A stretch of DNA of 64,000 nucleotides. Source: Bradyrhizobium sp. 1(2017). Lineage in GTDB: Bacteria > Pseudomonadota > Alphaproteobacteria > Rhizobiales > Xanthobacteraceae. The notes under the pieces are model-generated. The model saw only the letters and a program-made list of their open reading frames with translations, was not told where the DNA came from and ran no database searches. Below, one piece after another: positions 35,022-44,577 of the stretch. Location: NCBI RefSeq assembly GCF_011602485.2, contig NZ_CP050022.2, positions 3,740,001 through 3,804,000 of the forward strand, read 5' to 3'. Within the stretch, counting starts at the first letter, position 1. Every line of letters starts with the position of its first letter. The translations under genes and the position numbers were made by a program.

Positions 35022-35897
35022 ATGAAGCAACTCCGGATCGGCGACATCACCATCGATGCGGTGATCGAGCGGGAAGGGCCGTGGCGGCGGCCGCAGGATT
35101 TCTTCCCGGCCTACGACGAGGGCGTGTTCAAGCGCCATCTGCCGACGATGGAGCCGGAGGTGTTCGACAGCGCGCGCGGCATGATGGTGATCACCTATCA
35201 GACCTTCGTGGTGCGCACGCCACGCTACACCATTCTGGTCGACACCTGCACCGGCGAGGACAAGGGCCATCCGCCGCCGTTCGATTTTCCCGGCAAGGAG
35301 CGCTGGCGCAACGAATTGTTCGCGCTTGGCATCGGCTTCGAGCAGATCGATTACGTGTTCTGCACGCATCTGCACATCGATCACACCGGCTGGAATACGA
35401 CGTTGCGCGACGGGCGCTGGGTGCCGACATTCCCGAATGCGAAATATGTCTTCCACAAGGGCGAGTATGCAGCCTGGGAAGCCGAGTACGCCAAAGGCAA
35501 CAACCCGCCCGGCACCGTGTTTCGCGACAATTGCCTGCCGATCGTCGAAGCGGGGCAGGCGCTGCTGGTGGACGACGATTACGCGCTCGACGACACCGTG
35601 ACCCTGACGCCGACGCCGGGGCATTCGCCCTGCCATTGCTGCGTGAACATCCTCTCCAAAGGCCAACGTGCGGTGGTCGCGGGCGACCTCATGCACCACC
35701 AGATCCAGTGCCGCGAGCCGGACTGGTCGGCGAAGCCCGATTGGGACCCGAAGCAGTCGGCGGTGTCACGGCGAAAATTCTTCGCGTCGGTTGCCGACAC
35801 CGACACGCTGATTCTGCCGGTGCATTTTCCGGCGCCGACGGTCGGATGGATCAAACCGCTCGGCGCAGCATTCGACTACCGGTTCAGGCGAGACTAG
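35022..35897 (+). CDS. MBL-fold metallo-hydrolase
   Basis: This 291-residue hydrolase has the metallo-beta-lactamase fold. The metal site HLHIDH is at about 116-121, with GHSPCH, GDLMHHQ and VHFPAPT supplying the later ligands. Opening residues LRIGDITIDAVIEREGPWRRPQDFFPAY are typical of the quorum-quenching-lactonase-like branch, but the reaction cannot be fixed. ATG 35022 is preceded by a purine-rich GGGGAGCG. Confidence 0.88.
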   Translation: MKQLRIGDITIDAVIEREGPWRRPQDFFPAYDEGVFKRHLPTMEPEVFDSARGMMVITYQTFVVRTPRYTILVDTCTGEDKGHPPPFDFPGKERWRNELFALGIGFEQIDYVFCTHLHIDHTGWNTTLRDGRWVPTFPNAKYVFHKGEYAAWEAEYAKGNNPPGTVFRDNCLPIVEAGQALLVDDDYALDDTVTLTPTPGHSPCHCCVNILSKGQRAVVAGDLMHHQIQCREPDWSAKPDWDPKQSAVSRRKFFASVADTDTLILPVHFPAPTVGWIKPLGAAFDYRFRRD

Positions 35898-35973
35898 CTG
35901 TGTACTCGCAAATCGGGTTGTTCGGCTCAGAGCACGTTTTTGGTGCAATGGCCTCGTCGTTTTTACATCTTGC

Positions 35974-36005
35974 AGGACGGGAGGCTGCGAAACACATCCC
36001 GTCCT
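35974..36005. terminator. Hairpin between convergent genes
   Basis: AGGACGGGA pairs with TCCCGTCCT around a 14-nt loop. It lies between the MBL hydrolase and DUF937 genes, where terminators are expected, though without a long T tract. Confidence 0.5.
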
Positions 36006-36035
36006 GAAGGGTGGCGAGCTATTGCGCGTGACGCC

Positions 36036-37136
36036 TTAGACTTTGGCCAACTGGTCGAGCTTGGTACGAAGATTGTCGATCACGGGCTTTGCGATCACGC
36101 CGGCCGGTGTCGCCGAGATCTTGTCGCACATCTCATTGATCGCGGGCGCCGCCGCGACGATCAACTTGGCAAGCGCGCGTCGTGAATCCGGAGACAGCTT
36201 GGCCGCCCGCGCCGTGATCCCATCCAACTGCGAGATGGCGTCGTTGATCTTGGGCAGGGCCGCCTGCGCGCTGGCTTCATCTGTGATGGTTGGCAATTGA
36301 GCCTTCAGCGTACCGAGGGACGAATTAACCTGGTTCGCCAGATTCACCCCGTCGACGGTCAAATCCGCGGGCGCCAGGCCCACCGTTCCGGCTGAAGGCC
36401 GCGTGACATTTGTATTCTGAGCGACCGTCTGCTCGGTCGGACGCTGAAGCGCATATAGGGCAAGTCCGCCAAGGATGACGAGCGCGGCGAGCCAATATGG
36501 CCATTGCGTCCGGCCGGTGGCCATGGCGGCCTGGCTCGCGCCGGAAGCGCCGGCGATCCGGCTCCCCGTGGCGGCGGCCGTGGTCATCCCACTGCGTGCC
36601 TTGTCGATCAGGCCTGAGGCGCTGAGGTGATCACTGAGGCCCGATGGAATCGCCGCCATGATCTGATCTTTCTGCGAGCGCAAAAGCGATGCCAGTCCGT
36701 TTGCATCCATCCCGGCGTCATGCTGTTGCTTGCCGAGCATACCCAGGACCAACGGCCCGACCACGGAGAGTAACGACTTGCCGCCGCCATCGCCCATTCC
36801 CGCGAAGCTGCCGATCGCCTGGGCCATGGTGTCCGTGGTTCGGCCTCCAAGCAGTCCGGACAACATGCTCGAACCCATCTGAGCCAGGCCCGGAGCGCCG
36901 GAGTCGCGCAGCAGGTCCATGGGATTGCCGCCTTGCTGTTGTGACAGCAGTTTTGACAGTTGATTGGCGCCAGCCGGGGTTCCGACCAGATCCGACAGGC
37001 TGGCTAGTATTGTCGGGATGGCCGCTACCGCGGCCTTCTGCGCCGCGCCCCGGTCCATGCCAAGGAAGGAGGCGATTTGCGCAATGACTTCAGGGGTCAG
37101 GAGCTGTTGTGCAGCTGAAACGAGATTGACGGCCAT
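36036..37136 (-). CDS. DUF937 protein with one membrane helix
   Basis: The N-terminal 190 residues match DUF937/YidB-like helical proteins (LVSAAQQLLTPEVIAQIASFLGMDRGAAQKAAVAAIPTILASLSDLVGTPAGANQLSKLL, then GGKSLLSVVGPLVLGMLG). A membrane helix follows at about 212-232 (WPYWLAALVILGGLALYAL). The C-terminal 120 residues are helical and outside the family core. Its role is unknown; family members are linked to cell envelope or stress only by context. 366 residues; ATG 37136. Confidence 0.82.
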   Translation of the reverse strand: MAVNLVSAAQQLLTPEVIAQIASFLGMDRGAAQKAAVAAIPTILASLSDLVGTPAGANQLSKLLSQQQGGNPMDLLRDSGAPGLAQMGSSMLSGLLGGRTTDTMAQAIGSFAGMGDGGGKSLLSVVGPLVLGMLGKQQHDAGMDANGLASLLRSQKDQIMAAIPSGLSDHLSASGLIDKARSGMTTAAATGSRIAGASGASQAAMATGRTQWPYWLAALVILGGLALYALQRPTEQTVAQNTNVTRPSAGTVGLAPADLTVDGVNLANQVNSSLGTLKAQLPTITDEASAQAALPKINDAISQLDGITARAAKLSPDSRRALAKLIVAAAPAINEMCDKISATPAGVIAKPVIDNLRTKLDQLAKV

Positions 37137-38014
37137 GGCGGTCTCTCCAATACGTTGCTGGTGTGTTGATTGCCCCCATCCGCAAAGTTGATGTGACAGA
37201 CGTCGATGGTTCCGAACGTCGCCTATCGGTCAAGTTGAGACGGCATCGATCGCCCGACCATTTGATCCAGATCAACATGTCTCCGGTACAAGTCGAATGC
37301 GAAAAATTCGGCGCGAGAAAATCCCCGCCACTACCGCCCATCAAGCGAACCTCGTGGAGCGGTATGTGGTGCAGCACTGTCAGTTCAAATGCCAGCCAAA
37401 GCAGTGGGATTGTACCAGAAGACAATTGCTCGTCGCGCAGAGATCTTCGTTACTGGCAGTGCGCGGGTGGACTGCGGTCCGCGCCTAGACGACGGTCCCG
37501 GAACCCCAAATGAACCCAGGCCCGGGCCGTCGTTTTGGCGCATCGAAATTGAAAAGGGCTTCATCAACCGTGGTACCGAACTTCGCTGATGAATTTCACC
37601 AAAGGATAATCGAACCGCCCGGCTGATCGGATGTGCTTCATTGCACGAAATTCGATCATCGCGAGATGCCCCCAATGAAAGGTGACTTCTAATCGAACGA
37701 TCGCAGCAATGCGATCGAACTTGACGAAGTCATTTTCCCGGTCCCGCCGACGTCCGGACAACGGAAATTCCTGCACGTTGATCCATGCGGGCTTAGGCTA
37801 ACAAGCAGCGTTGTTGTCTGGCTGAAACTTGATCGAGGTTGGTCGCTAATTCGGACGGCTCGATGACGAGCGTGCAAGCGGACTCCGCGCCCTGGACTTG
37901 TTCCGGCTTTCCAGTTCTGCGCCACGCGAACGGACATGCGTAGATGCCCGGGACAGGCCCGGGCATGACGAAGTTGCAGAGCGTCCCTGAAGCAGTTGAC
38001 GAAAGCAGCGCTCG
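37137..38014. other. 878-bp gap without a supported gene
   Basis: No frame here has both coding bias and a ribosome site. The only clear structure is the palindrome ATGCCCGGG-N5-CCCGGGCAT at 37944-37966, a familiar Bradyrhizobium-type intergenic repeat that may also end the PsiF-like transcript. G+C is lower than in flanking genes, which suggests decayed sequence. Confidence 0.5.
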
Positions 38015-38263
38015 TTACGCGCCGACTTCGCACTTCTTCATGAAGCTGTTCTTGGCGGCGCCGGCGAGCGGCTTGCCGTCGGCACTGACGGCCTTGGGCG
38101 CGCAGGCGTCGGCCTTGCATTTCTTCAGGAACGAGGTCTTGGCGGCCCCGGCCAGCGGCTTGCCGTCCTTGCCGACGGCCTTGCTCTCGCAGGTTTCTTG
38201 CGCGAAGGCCGAGCCCGCCGCAAAGGTGGCGACGATCGCAGCGAGGAAAATCCGCTTCATCAT
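38015..38263 (-). CDS. PsiF-repeat exported protein
   Basis: The 82-residue protein has a signal peptide (about 1-22, cleavage near AFAQ) and two near-identical PsiF-type repeats, each Cys-x2-KAV-x2-DGKPLAGAAK-x-SF-x-KKC. The repeats pair four Cys residues, plus one lone Cys-like position in KADAC. PsiF of enteric bacteria is phosphate-starvation-inducible; the role here is unknown. AGGAGA lies before ATG 38263. Confidence 0.85.
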   Translation of the reverse strand: MMKRIFLAAIVATFAAGSAFAQETCESKAVGKDGKPLAGAAKTSFLKKCKADACAPKAVSADGKPLAGAAKNSFMKKCEVGA

Positions 38264-38459
38264 GGGTGTCTCCTAAACCAGAGATGGCGGGCGGATTGGA
38301 GCCGGGAATCGTGGCGCAATCAAGCAGGATCAGCCCTCGACGCCCGTCTGCTTGCCGATTTTCGAGCCCGATCGGCAACTGTCCCTCTGTTGCACCGCTC
38401 GCTGACCCGGCCGCTCGCTCCTGCTAGCGTCGCGCGGTCGAGATGAAGGGAGTATCGTG

Positions 38460-38924
38460 ATGGACGCTGCGATCCCGAAGGAGCACGAAGCCGCCGATCG
38501 GCATTCTCACCTGGTTCAGCCGCAAAGCATGGACTGGCAGAAAACGCGCTTTCCCGGCTGCGAGGCCAAGACGTTGCTGTTCGATTGCCGCACGGGCCTG
38601 ATGACTGCCCTGATGCGCTTTGCGCCGGGATCGGTGCTGCCCGACCACGAGCATGTCGGCATCGAGCAGAGCTACGTCATCGAGGGCGCGCTCGTCGACA
38701 AGGAGGGGCCCGCCAAGGGGATCGCCTGCAAGGCGGGCGAATTCATCTGGCGCGAGGCCGGCAGCCGGCATGCCGCCTGGTGTCCGGACGGCGCCTTGAT
38801 CCTGGCCATCTTCCAGGTGCCGAACAAGTTCTTCGAAGCCGACGGCCGTGTGGTCGATGCCGCCGGTCAGGATTGGGACGAGACGTGGGGCCACACGGAC
38901 GCGCAGCGGGCGCGGAGCGTTTGA
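38460..38924 (+). CDS. Cupin-domain protein, ChrR-like
   Basis: The 154-residue product has a single cupin barrel: TALMRFAPGSVLPDHEHVGIEQSYVIEGALVDKEG (metal motif 1 with His, His and Glu) and FIWREAGSRHAAWCPDGALILAIFQVPNKFF (motif 2). It resembles the zinc cupin of ChrR-type anti-sigma factors but without their N-terminal part. GGGAG lies before both a GTG (38457) and the ATG (38460) chosen here. The function is unknown. Confidence 0.82.
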   Translation: MDAAIPKEHEAADRHSHLVQPQSMDWQKTRFPGCEAKTLLFDCRTGLMTALMRFAPGSVLPDHEHVGIEQSYVIEGALVDKEGPAKGIACKAGEFIWREAGSRHAAWCPDGALILAIFQVPNKFFEADGRVVDAAGQDWDETWGHTDAQRARSV

Positions 38925-38930
38925 CCGTCC

Positions 38931-39893
38931 TCAGACACCCCGCATCAGCAGCGCCTTGAAGTCGGCGCGTGCTCGCTGCGCTTCGGCGCGGGCCACGTCC
39001 GAGGCGTCGCCCATGCCGAAATAGCCATGGATCAGACCGGGGCCCTCATGGTGCTTGACCCGCACGCCGGCGGCTTCCAGTGCCCGCGCATAGGCCGCGC
39101 CTTCGTCGCGCAGGGGATCGAACCAGGCGGTGGTCACGATCGCGGGCGCGACCCCGGCGAGGGATGCCGCGCGCAGCGGCGAGACGCGCCAGTCGCTGGC
39201 TTGGGCGGGATCGGCGAGATAATGGCCGCAAAACCATTCCATCGTGGCGCGCGTCAGGAAGTAGCCGTCGGCATTCTCGGCGCGCGAGGGATAGCGCGCG
39301 TTCTCGCCCGCATCGGCGTAAGAGCCGAGGACGTCGGTCACGGGATAGACCAGCAATTGCGCGGCGAGCTTGATGCCGGCATCGCGGCAGGCGAGCGCGG
39401 TGGTCGCCGCGAGATTGCCGCCGGCGCTGTCGCCGGCAACGCCGAGGCGCTTGGCATCGCCGCCAAATTCCGCGACGCGGTTGACGATGTCGCTGACTGC
39501 TGCGAAGGCGTCCTCGAAGGCGCCGGGAAAGCGCGTCTCGGGCGGACGGCGATAGTCCACGGAAACGACGACGGCGCCGGTCTCGATCGCAAGGTTGCGC
39601 GCCTGCCGGTCGTGGGTTTCGAGATCGCCCGCAACCCAGCCGCCGCCATGGAAGAACACCACGGTCGGTGCCGGCGTAGCGCCGACCCGATAGACGCGTG
39701 CATCGAGCGGGCCGGCGCCGCCCTTCACCTTGATATCCTGCACGCTGTCGACGGACGGGGGTGGGATGGCGGCGCGCGAGGCAGCCAGTGCGCGCAAGGA
39801 ATCGCGGGCGCTCTGTGGCGTCATGACCGCGAGATCGCGCATCGGCATGAGCGGAATGATCTGGGCGATGACGGGATCGAGCGGCGCGGCCAT
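38931..39893 (-). CDS. Alpha/beta-hydrolase esterase (hormone-sensitive-lipase family)
   Basis: The 320-residue enzyme shows the HSL blocks: FFHGGGWVAGDLETHDRQAR with the oxyanion HGGG, VDYRRPPETRFPGAFEDAF, the nucleophile motif GDSAGGNLAA, DPLRDEGAAYARAL with the catalytic Asp, and GLIHGYFGM with the His. No signal peptide is visible. It hydrolyses small carboxylic esters; the natural substrate is unknown. It is convergent with the cupin gene. Confidence 0.92.
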   Translation of the reverse strand: MAAPLDPVIAQIIPLMPMRDLAVMTPQSARDSLRALAASRAAIPPPSVDSVQDIKVKGGAGPLDARVYRVGATPAPTVVFFHGGGWVAGDLETHDRQARNLAIETGAVVVSVDYRRPPETRFPGAFEDAFAAVSDIVNRVAEFGGDAKRLGVAGDSAGGNLAATTALACRDAGIKLAAQLLVYPVTDVLGSYADAGENARYPSRAENADGYFLTRATMEWFCGHYLADPAQASDWRVSPLRAASLAGVAPAIVTTAWFDPLRDEGAAYARALEAAGVRVKHHEGPGLIHGYFGMGDASDVARAEAQRARADFKALLMRGV

Positions 39894-40003
39894 GGCGTGT
39901 CTCCTCGCGAGGTTTCTTGGTCTTGCTTGCGGGTTAGCATAGATTTTGCCCGCCGCATCGGCAACCCGCAGTCTGCCGCAACGCCGGACGAACGGGCAGG
40001 GAG

Positions 40004-40307
40004 GTTCAAGAGGCGGATTTCGAAGCGCTGGTCCAGTCGCGCAGCAGCGTGCGTGGCTTCAAGCACGAGCCGGTTGCTGCGCGCGGTGATCGAGGCGATC
40101 ATCGAGAGCGCCAAGCGCGCGCCGTCGTCGATGAACACCCAGCCCTGGCATGTCCGCGTGCTCACTGGCGCCAGGATTCCGCAGGACGAGGCCATCATGA
40201 CCTGCGTTGCGATGGGCTATCCCAACGATGACTTCGCCGCGAACGCAGTGCGCTCGGACCGCGAGCACAATCAGGAGTTTGTACGCTACGTCGTTTTTGC
40301 CGATTAG
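40004..40307 (+). pseudogene. Decayed nitroreductase
   Basis: The N-terminal part of a nitroreductase is readable as EALVQSRSSVRGFKHEPV. It then continues in another frame as RAVIEAIIESAKRAPSSMNTQPWHVRVLTGA, so a one-base frameshift lies near 40075. After that only the C-terminal GYPNDDFAANAVRSDREHNQ region remains (ending VRYVVFAD at 40307), which means the central part, over 100 codons in intact members, is deleted. It cannot make a working enzyme. Confidence 0.8.
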
Positions 40308-40437
40308 CACGACGAAGGAGATTATTCTCTGCGGAATTTTTTTGGTGCGGAGTCGTCATCGGCCTCTTGCAATCTCGAAGGTGCGGGAGGAACAATATGC
40401 AGACTGAGAGGTTTGTTGCTGGCGCGAGGGAATTGAC

Positions 40438-40641
40438 ATGCGGCGGCTGGCTAGCCTGGTTCGGCGGTTCTTCGGCCCGCGGATGCGGCGCCCGATCGAT
40501 GATGATCCAAGTCTTCCTTTCACACCTGAGGAGCTCGGCCGGCTGATCCGCAGCGGCAGGCATGAGGATATGAAGCTGCTGGCCGACGGACTGGCCTGCC
40601 GGTCCATCCCGCGCGGCGCCCGGCATCGCGCTACGCATTAG
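40438..40641 (+). CDS. Small basic hypothetical protein (67 aa)
   Basis: The frame reads MRRLASLVRRFFGPRMRRPIDDD and then LPFTPEELGRLIRSGRHEDMKLLADGL. It has a very basic N-terminal helix that could be amphipathic and contact membrane, then a short acidic helical part. GAGGG is placed 8 nt before ATG 40438. No family is recognised. The codon bias is acceptable but the frame is short. Confidence 0.45.
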   Translation: MRRLASLVRRFFGPRMRRPIDDDPSLPFTPEELGRLIRSGRHEDMKLLADGLACRSIPRGARHRATH

Positions 40642-40669
40642 GGCTGCATTGGAAGCGGGGCTGCGGCGC

Positions 40670-41791
40670 TCACCGCGTGAGTGCGACCTGCTTGAATGAT
40701 TGGATCAGGGCCTTTTCCAGCTTCCCGTTCATCCCACAGAGAACGTTGTAGGCCTCCGCGCGCGGCATGGTCGGCTTGTAGTGCCGGTGCTCTATCAGCG
40801 CTGCGAAAATATCCGAGATCGTTAAAATCCGCACGATATCACCAATGCTCTCGGCGCAGAGGGCGTCGGGATAGCCGCTCCCGTCGAGATACTCGTGATG
40901 GTGACGAACGGCATCGAGTATCTCCGGAGAGATCCCCTCATGTCCCTTGAGAAAGTCGTAGCCGGTCGTCGGATGCGTCTCGACCAGAGCGCGTTCGGCG
41001 GGATCAAGGCGGCCGGGCTTGTCGAGGATCGCCAGCGGAATCTGCGCCTTGCCGATGTCGTGGAACATGGCAGCGGAATAAAGACGTTCCAGGTCGGCCC
41101 TGCCGACGCCGAGGCTCAGTCCGAAGTCGATGGCAACGCCGGTCACGAGAAGGCAATGTTGATAGGTTCCTTCGTGATGGCGTCGCACCGTCATGAGCCA
41201 TTCCGTCAGACCATGCTGGGTGATACGATCGGCAATCTGGCGACCGGCCTTCTTGGTCCCGGCGACGTCGAGCGGTTGGCCCAAGGTCACAGCCGTGAAC
41301 ATCGATGCGATTGCGGTCGCCGCGATCTCGACGGCATTGTCCGGTTGCTGCGTGTCGCTCGACAAAGCCGGCGTCCCGTCGACTGGATCGATCAATGCTG
41401 CCAGAAGTTTGGCACGACCGATTGTGCTAGGAAGGACCAGTGTCGCCCCGAGCGCATAGGCTTGCGAAATGCAGACGTGGGAGGTGTGGTCGAGCAGGAA
41501 GATGCGCTTGCTGGCCTTCGCCAGCTTGCTCGCCCGCTTCTTGATGGCCGCGATATTATCGACGTCGCGCAGCTCCGCGCGGATGACGATGGCGGCTGGC
41601 GCCTGCGACAGCCTGGAATCTGCGTCCAATCGCTCGCCTGCGATGGTGAATTTCTCTTGAAGGATCGAACAGATGCCGGAGAGCTTGTCGGACGTGTCGG
41701 CCCACACATGCAGGAAGGGGCGACCCGCCGCTATCTCTGCGATGCCGGCGTCGCCATTGACGGGACCTGGTCTGGTTCGCGCGTGCTGCAC
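40670..41791 (-). CDS. HD-GYP cyclic-di-GMP phosphodiesterase
   Basis: The C-terminal half (about 195-370) is an HD-GYP domain: AMFHDIGKAQIP with the HD pair near 244-245 and HHHEYLDGSGYPD with the GYP signature near 305-307. All catalytic motifs look intact, so it should cleave cyclic-di-GMP. The N-terminal 140 residues look like a receiver-type sensory domain without a firmly visible phospho-Asp. It follows PilZ and DUF2336 genes on the same strand, 53 nt after the PilZ gene. The start is GTG 41791, with a weak ribosome site. Confidence 0.88.
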   Translation of the reverse strand: MQHARTRPGPVNGDAGIAEIAAGRPFLHVWADTSDKLSGICSILQEKFTIAGERLDADSRLSQAPAAIVIRAELRDVDNIAAIKKRASKLAKASKRIFLLDHTSHVCISQAYALGATLVLPSTIGRAKLLAALIDPVDGTPALSSDTQQPDNAVEIAATAIASMFTAVTLGQPLDVAGTKKAGRQIADRITQHGLTEWLMTVRRHHEGTYQHCLLVTGVAIDFGLSLGVGRADLERLYSAAMFHDIGKAQIPLAILDKPGRLDPAERALVETHPTTGYDFLKGHEGISPEILDAVRHHHEYLDGSGYPDALCAESIGDIVRILTISDIFAALIEHRHYKPTMPRAEAYNVLCGMNGKLEKALIQSFKQVALTR

Positions 41792-41844
41792 TATCTAACT
41801 CGGCGTTACGCCTGCAGGGATGTCGAAACAGGGGGTGTTGGTAT

Positions 41845-42171
41845 CTACTTGCTCTGAACGGCGTTCTGGGCCGAGGCCGGGGCGCTTGCAGATTTCTTCC
41901 TGCCATCAGTGATGAAATGGACACCAGCCATGGTGCCGTCGATCCAGACCAGCTCGCAGCGTCGATAGGCGAGGCCGGTCGAAGACAGCAGCATGAAGAA
42001 CTCTTTGGCCTGGAGCACGTCGAGCGTGCCCTCGACCTCGATCTTGGCTCCGCTTTGCGACACGTCCAGCAGGACGCAACTGCGTCGCCAGGTACCGTCA
42101 GAACCCATGAGGTTGACCGGCTGCTTGTGGTCCATTTTCACGCGAGACGCTTTGCGACCGTCGAACCTCAT
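41845..42171 (-). CDS. PilZ-domain protein
   Basis: The 108-residue protein is a single PilZ domain, a cyclic-di-GMP receptor. The ligand motifs are RKASR near the N-terminus (RxxxR) and DVSQSGAKIE (D/NxSxxG), about 30 residues apart as expected. Its ATG overlaps the end of the DUF2336 frame by 4 nt, so the two are coupled. With the HD-GYP gene next door it forms a small signalling operon. Confidence 0.9.
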   Translation of the reverse strand: MRFDGRKASRVKMDHKQPVNLMGSDGTWRRSCVLLDVSQSGAKIEVEGTLDVLQAKEFFMLLSSTGLAYRRCELVWIDGTMAGVHFITDGRKKSASAPASAQNAVQSK

Positions 42172-43276
42172 CGGCTAACCCCCATCTTTGCGCCGCGACT
42201 TCCCCGACTGCTCTCCTTGACGTTCGCGGCAATTTCTCCCCAACGCACCGTCCACTGGCTGGTTGACAAGAGGAGCGTCTCGAACATGTGCTGCGCGCGT
42301 TCGCGTTCGGCGATCGAAAGTCTTGTGCCACTGCGGTTGCTCAAGATGGCAAGCGTGGTCTGCCAGTTCAGCCGCGAGGCACGGCATGCCATGACGAGAC
42401 CTTCGCAATCATCGTCGGTCATCACATGCTCGACGATCTCGATGGGGGTTCCCGAAAGCACTGACAGGGCTGTGAACAAATTGGCGGTCTCCCCGCGGAT
42501 CGCGAAGCGGTTCACCGTGGAATCGTTGAGCTTGCCGATGCGGTTGAGCGCAACGATCTCCGGCCGCGCGCTCGCATAGGCGGCCGCGCAGGGAAGCTTG
42601 GGCGGGACTGGAGCGGTCGATGTCGATTGGCGCGAGGTGGTGGCCTTCGGCACTGTGTCGGACTCGGGGCACGCGAGGCCGACAGCAATTCTCGCATGAC
42701 CGCATCGGGCGTGTCGGGCCTGAGTGCCAGCGCCTTCGTGATTTCATCATCGGCTTGGCACCTCTCGGCGAGCGCGACGTACGCGGCATCAGAGAAGCGT
42801 GCCTCCGTGTTGCCGATCAGCACGAGACAAGCACTGCGGGCGCCGCCCTTGATCAGTGCCTCGATCACCGGCGGATCGATCGGCGCTCGGGCGGCGATCG
42901 CATCTTGCTGGCGTTCGCCGCTCGAACCCGCGATCGACTGGAGATCGGCCGTGGAGAGTGACCGCGATCTGAGCAGGACAGGGCACGCCACCGTCGGATC
43001 GGGATGTGAGGCGAGACGTCGCACCGTCTTCGGCGGAGCTATCTCGAGATCGGCCAGCGCCGTGCTGAGCTGAATCAGCGCCCCGGCCTCGACGCGCTCC
43101 ATCAAGCGCAGCAGAACGCCGTCAGTCACATGGGCGAGCAATTCCTGGGGCCGGTCGCCACGGCTTGTGAGCAACCGCAAAATGCCGGAGAGGATGCGCG
43201 TGCAGCGATCCGGCGGACACGTTGCGACCGCGTCTTCCAGCTCGACCAGAATATCAGCAGGCGAATTTGCCTTCAT
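42168..43276 (-). pseudogene. DUF2336 protein interrupted by a frameshift
   Basis: The first 200 residues, from ATG 43276 (MKANSPADILVELEDAVA...), match the helical DUF2336 family. Reading leaves the family pattern just after RELLSASRA and the family sequence resumes in another frame (PKATTSRQSTS..., then ARPEIVALNRIGKLNDSTVNRFAIRGE) up to the stop at 42168. The break is at the GGGG run 42666-42669 (CCCC on the coding strand); removing one base gives a full-length chain of about 368 residues. This may be a recent mutation, phase variation in a base run, or a sequencing error. It is coupled to the PilZ gene. Confidence 0.75.
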
Positions 43277-43573
43277 GGCAGGAGCCTGAAAATGAAATAA
43301 ATCTGACGATCAAACGATCGCCATTTCGCCTGAAAAACGTTAAGGTGAATTTTAGACGCTGCGCTTTTCGGTATTGTTGCACCGTCAATTGTACTCAAAC
43401 GCTATCGAAATTCGGCGAGGCAGGGCGGCCAGACTTGTCCTTTCGGCGGGACGCTCGCCAATTGATCAGAACAGGTTAGGATCGATTCTATCGGTGCGCG
43501 GGAACGCCGAGGGGGGAGCGAACCGGCACTGAGGCCGGACGCAGGTTTAACGCTACGCTGCGTTTTTATTTAA

Positions 43574-44527
43574 ATGAACAGCATTGATGATGTGCCCAGA
43601 CCGGCACTCAATACATTTCGTTTTTCGGACGTCGACGAATTCCGGAACGCCATACGCGGGCTGAATTTCGAATTTACGCCTTTCGTACGGAAGATTTCGG
43701 CCGAACAGACGATCCTATCGCTACCCGGCTGCGACGTGAATTTGACGCGCGCATTTCCTCGGGTCGTCGATGCACAGCTCGTCGGGAATTGCACGGCGAT
43801 CGGCCTCACAATGGACGACCTCAATGTTCCTATTCGCTTCAATGGCTCGCAACGCGCGCGACCGGCGGTGGTCATTGGCACCGGCGGCGCGGCCTATACC
43901 AGCATCGAGGAAGTGCAGCGGCAAATCGCCTCAGTGGTCTTCAGGCCGGAGGTGAGGGATCGCGGCTGGCCGCCCACGCTCACAAGCTTCAAGATTTTTG
44001 AAATCTCCGCGGCTGGTTTGCACCGGCTGCGCAGCGTGGTTCGTGAGGTGATGTCCGAGGCGTCCAAGCCGATCGAGGCGTCGGAGCTGTCATTGAAGAG
44101 CGCGGCCATGAAGGAATCGCTGCTCGGAGCCGTTGACGACGCTTTCGAAAGCGTCGTTTCGGCTCGCTGGACCCTGCACTCCAATGACGGACGGAACTTC
44201 AAGATTTTTCAGGATATCAACACGCTGATTTCTGAGGATCTGTCGCAGCCGATGTACAGTGACGAGATCGCGCGCAAGCTCGGGCTGTCCGTCCGCACCA
44301 TGCACGACGTCGTCCGCCGCTATCGCGGCATGAGCTTGCACCGCTACCTGCGCCTGCGCCGGCTGTGGCTGGTGCGCCGGCGGCTTCTGGCGGGAGCCGA
44401 TAGCGTCAAGGGGGTCGCGCTGGCGTTCGGTTTCTGGCATCTCAGCGATTTCTCCAGAAGCTATCGCGACCAGTTCGGCGAGACGCCATCGCAAACGCTG
44501 GACCGCGGTCGCGGGCACCGGCGCTAG
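43574..44527 (+). CDS. AraC-family transcription regulator
   Basis: The C-terminal 100 residues carry the two AraC helix-turn-helix units: YSDEIARKLGLSVRTMHDVVRRYRGMSLHRYLRLRRLWLVRRRLL and VKGVALAFGFWHLSDFSRSYRDQFGETPSQTL. The first 200 residues form an N-terminal ligand or dimer domain not like classic AraC cupins. 317 residues, ATG 43574. The 297-bp gap before it (43277-43573) shows no gene. Its target is unknown, with the FMN reductase gene 50 nt downstream a candidate. Confidence 0.9.
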   Translation: MNSIDDVPRPALNTFRFSDVDEFRNAIRGLNFEFTPFVRKISAEQTILSLPGCDVNLTRAFPRVVDAQLVGNCTAIGLTMDDLNVPIRFNGSQRARPAVVIGTGGAAYTSIEEVQRQIASVVFRPEVRDRGWPPTLTSFKIFEISAAGLHRLRSVVREVMSEASKPIEASELSLKSAAMKESLLGAVDDAFESVVSARWTLHSNDGRNFKIFQDINTLISEDLSQPMYSDEIARKLGLSVRTMHDVVRRYRGMSLHRYLRLRRLWLVRRRLLAGADSVKGVALAFGFWHLSDFSRSYRDQFGETPSQTLDRGRGHRR

Positions 44528-44577
44528 CGCAATAAAACGATCAGGCGCCGCTGACCTTTCGTGCTACTTTGCCGGCC

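Noticed and set aside
37385-37675. Hypothetical gene in the gap before the PsiF-like gene
   Set aside because: No ribosome site, weak codon bias and no recognisable block in either direction.
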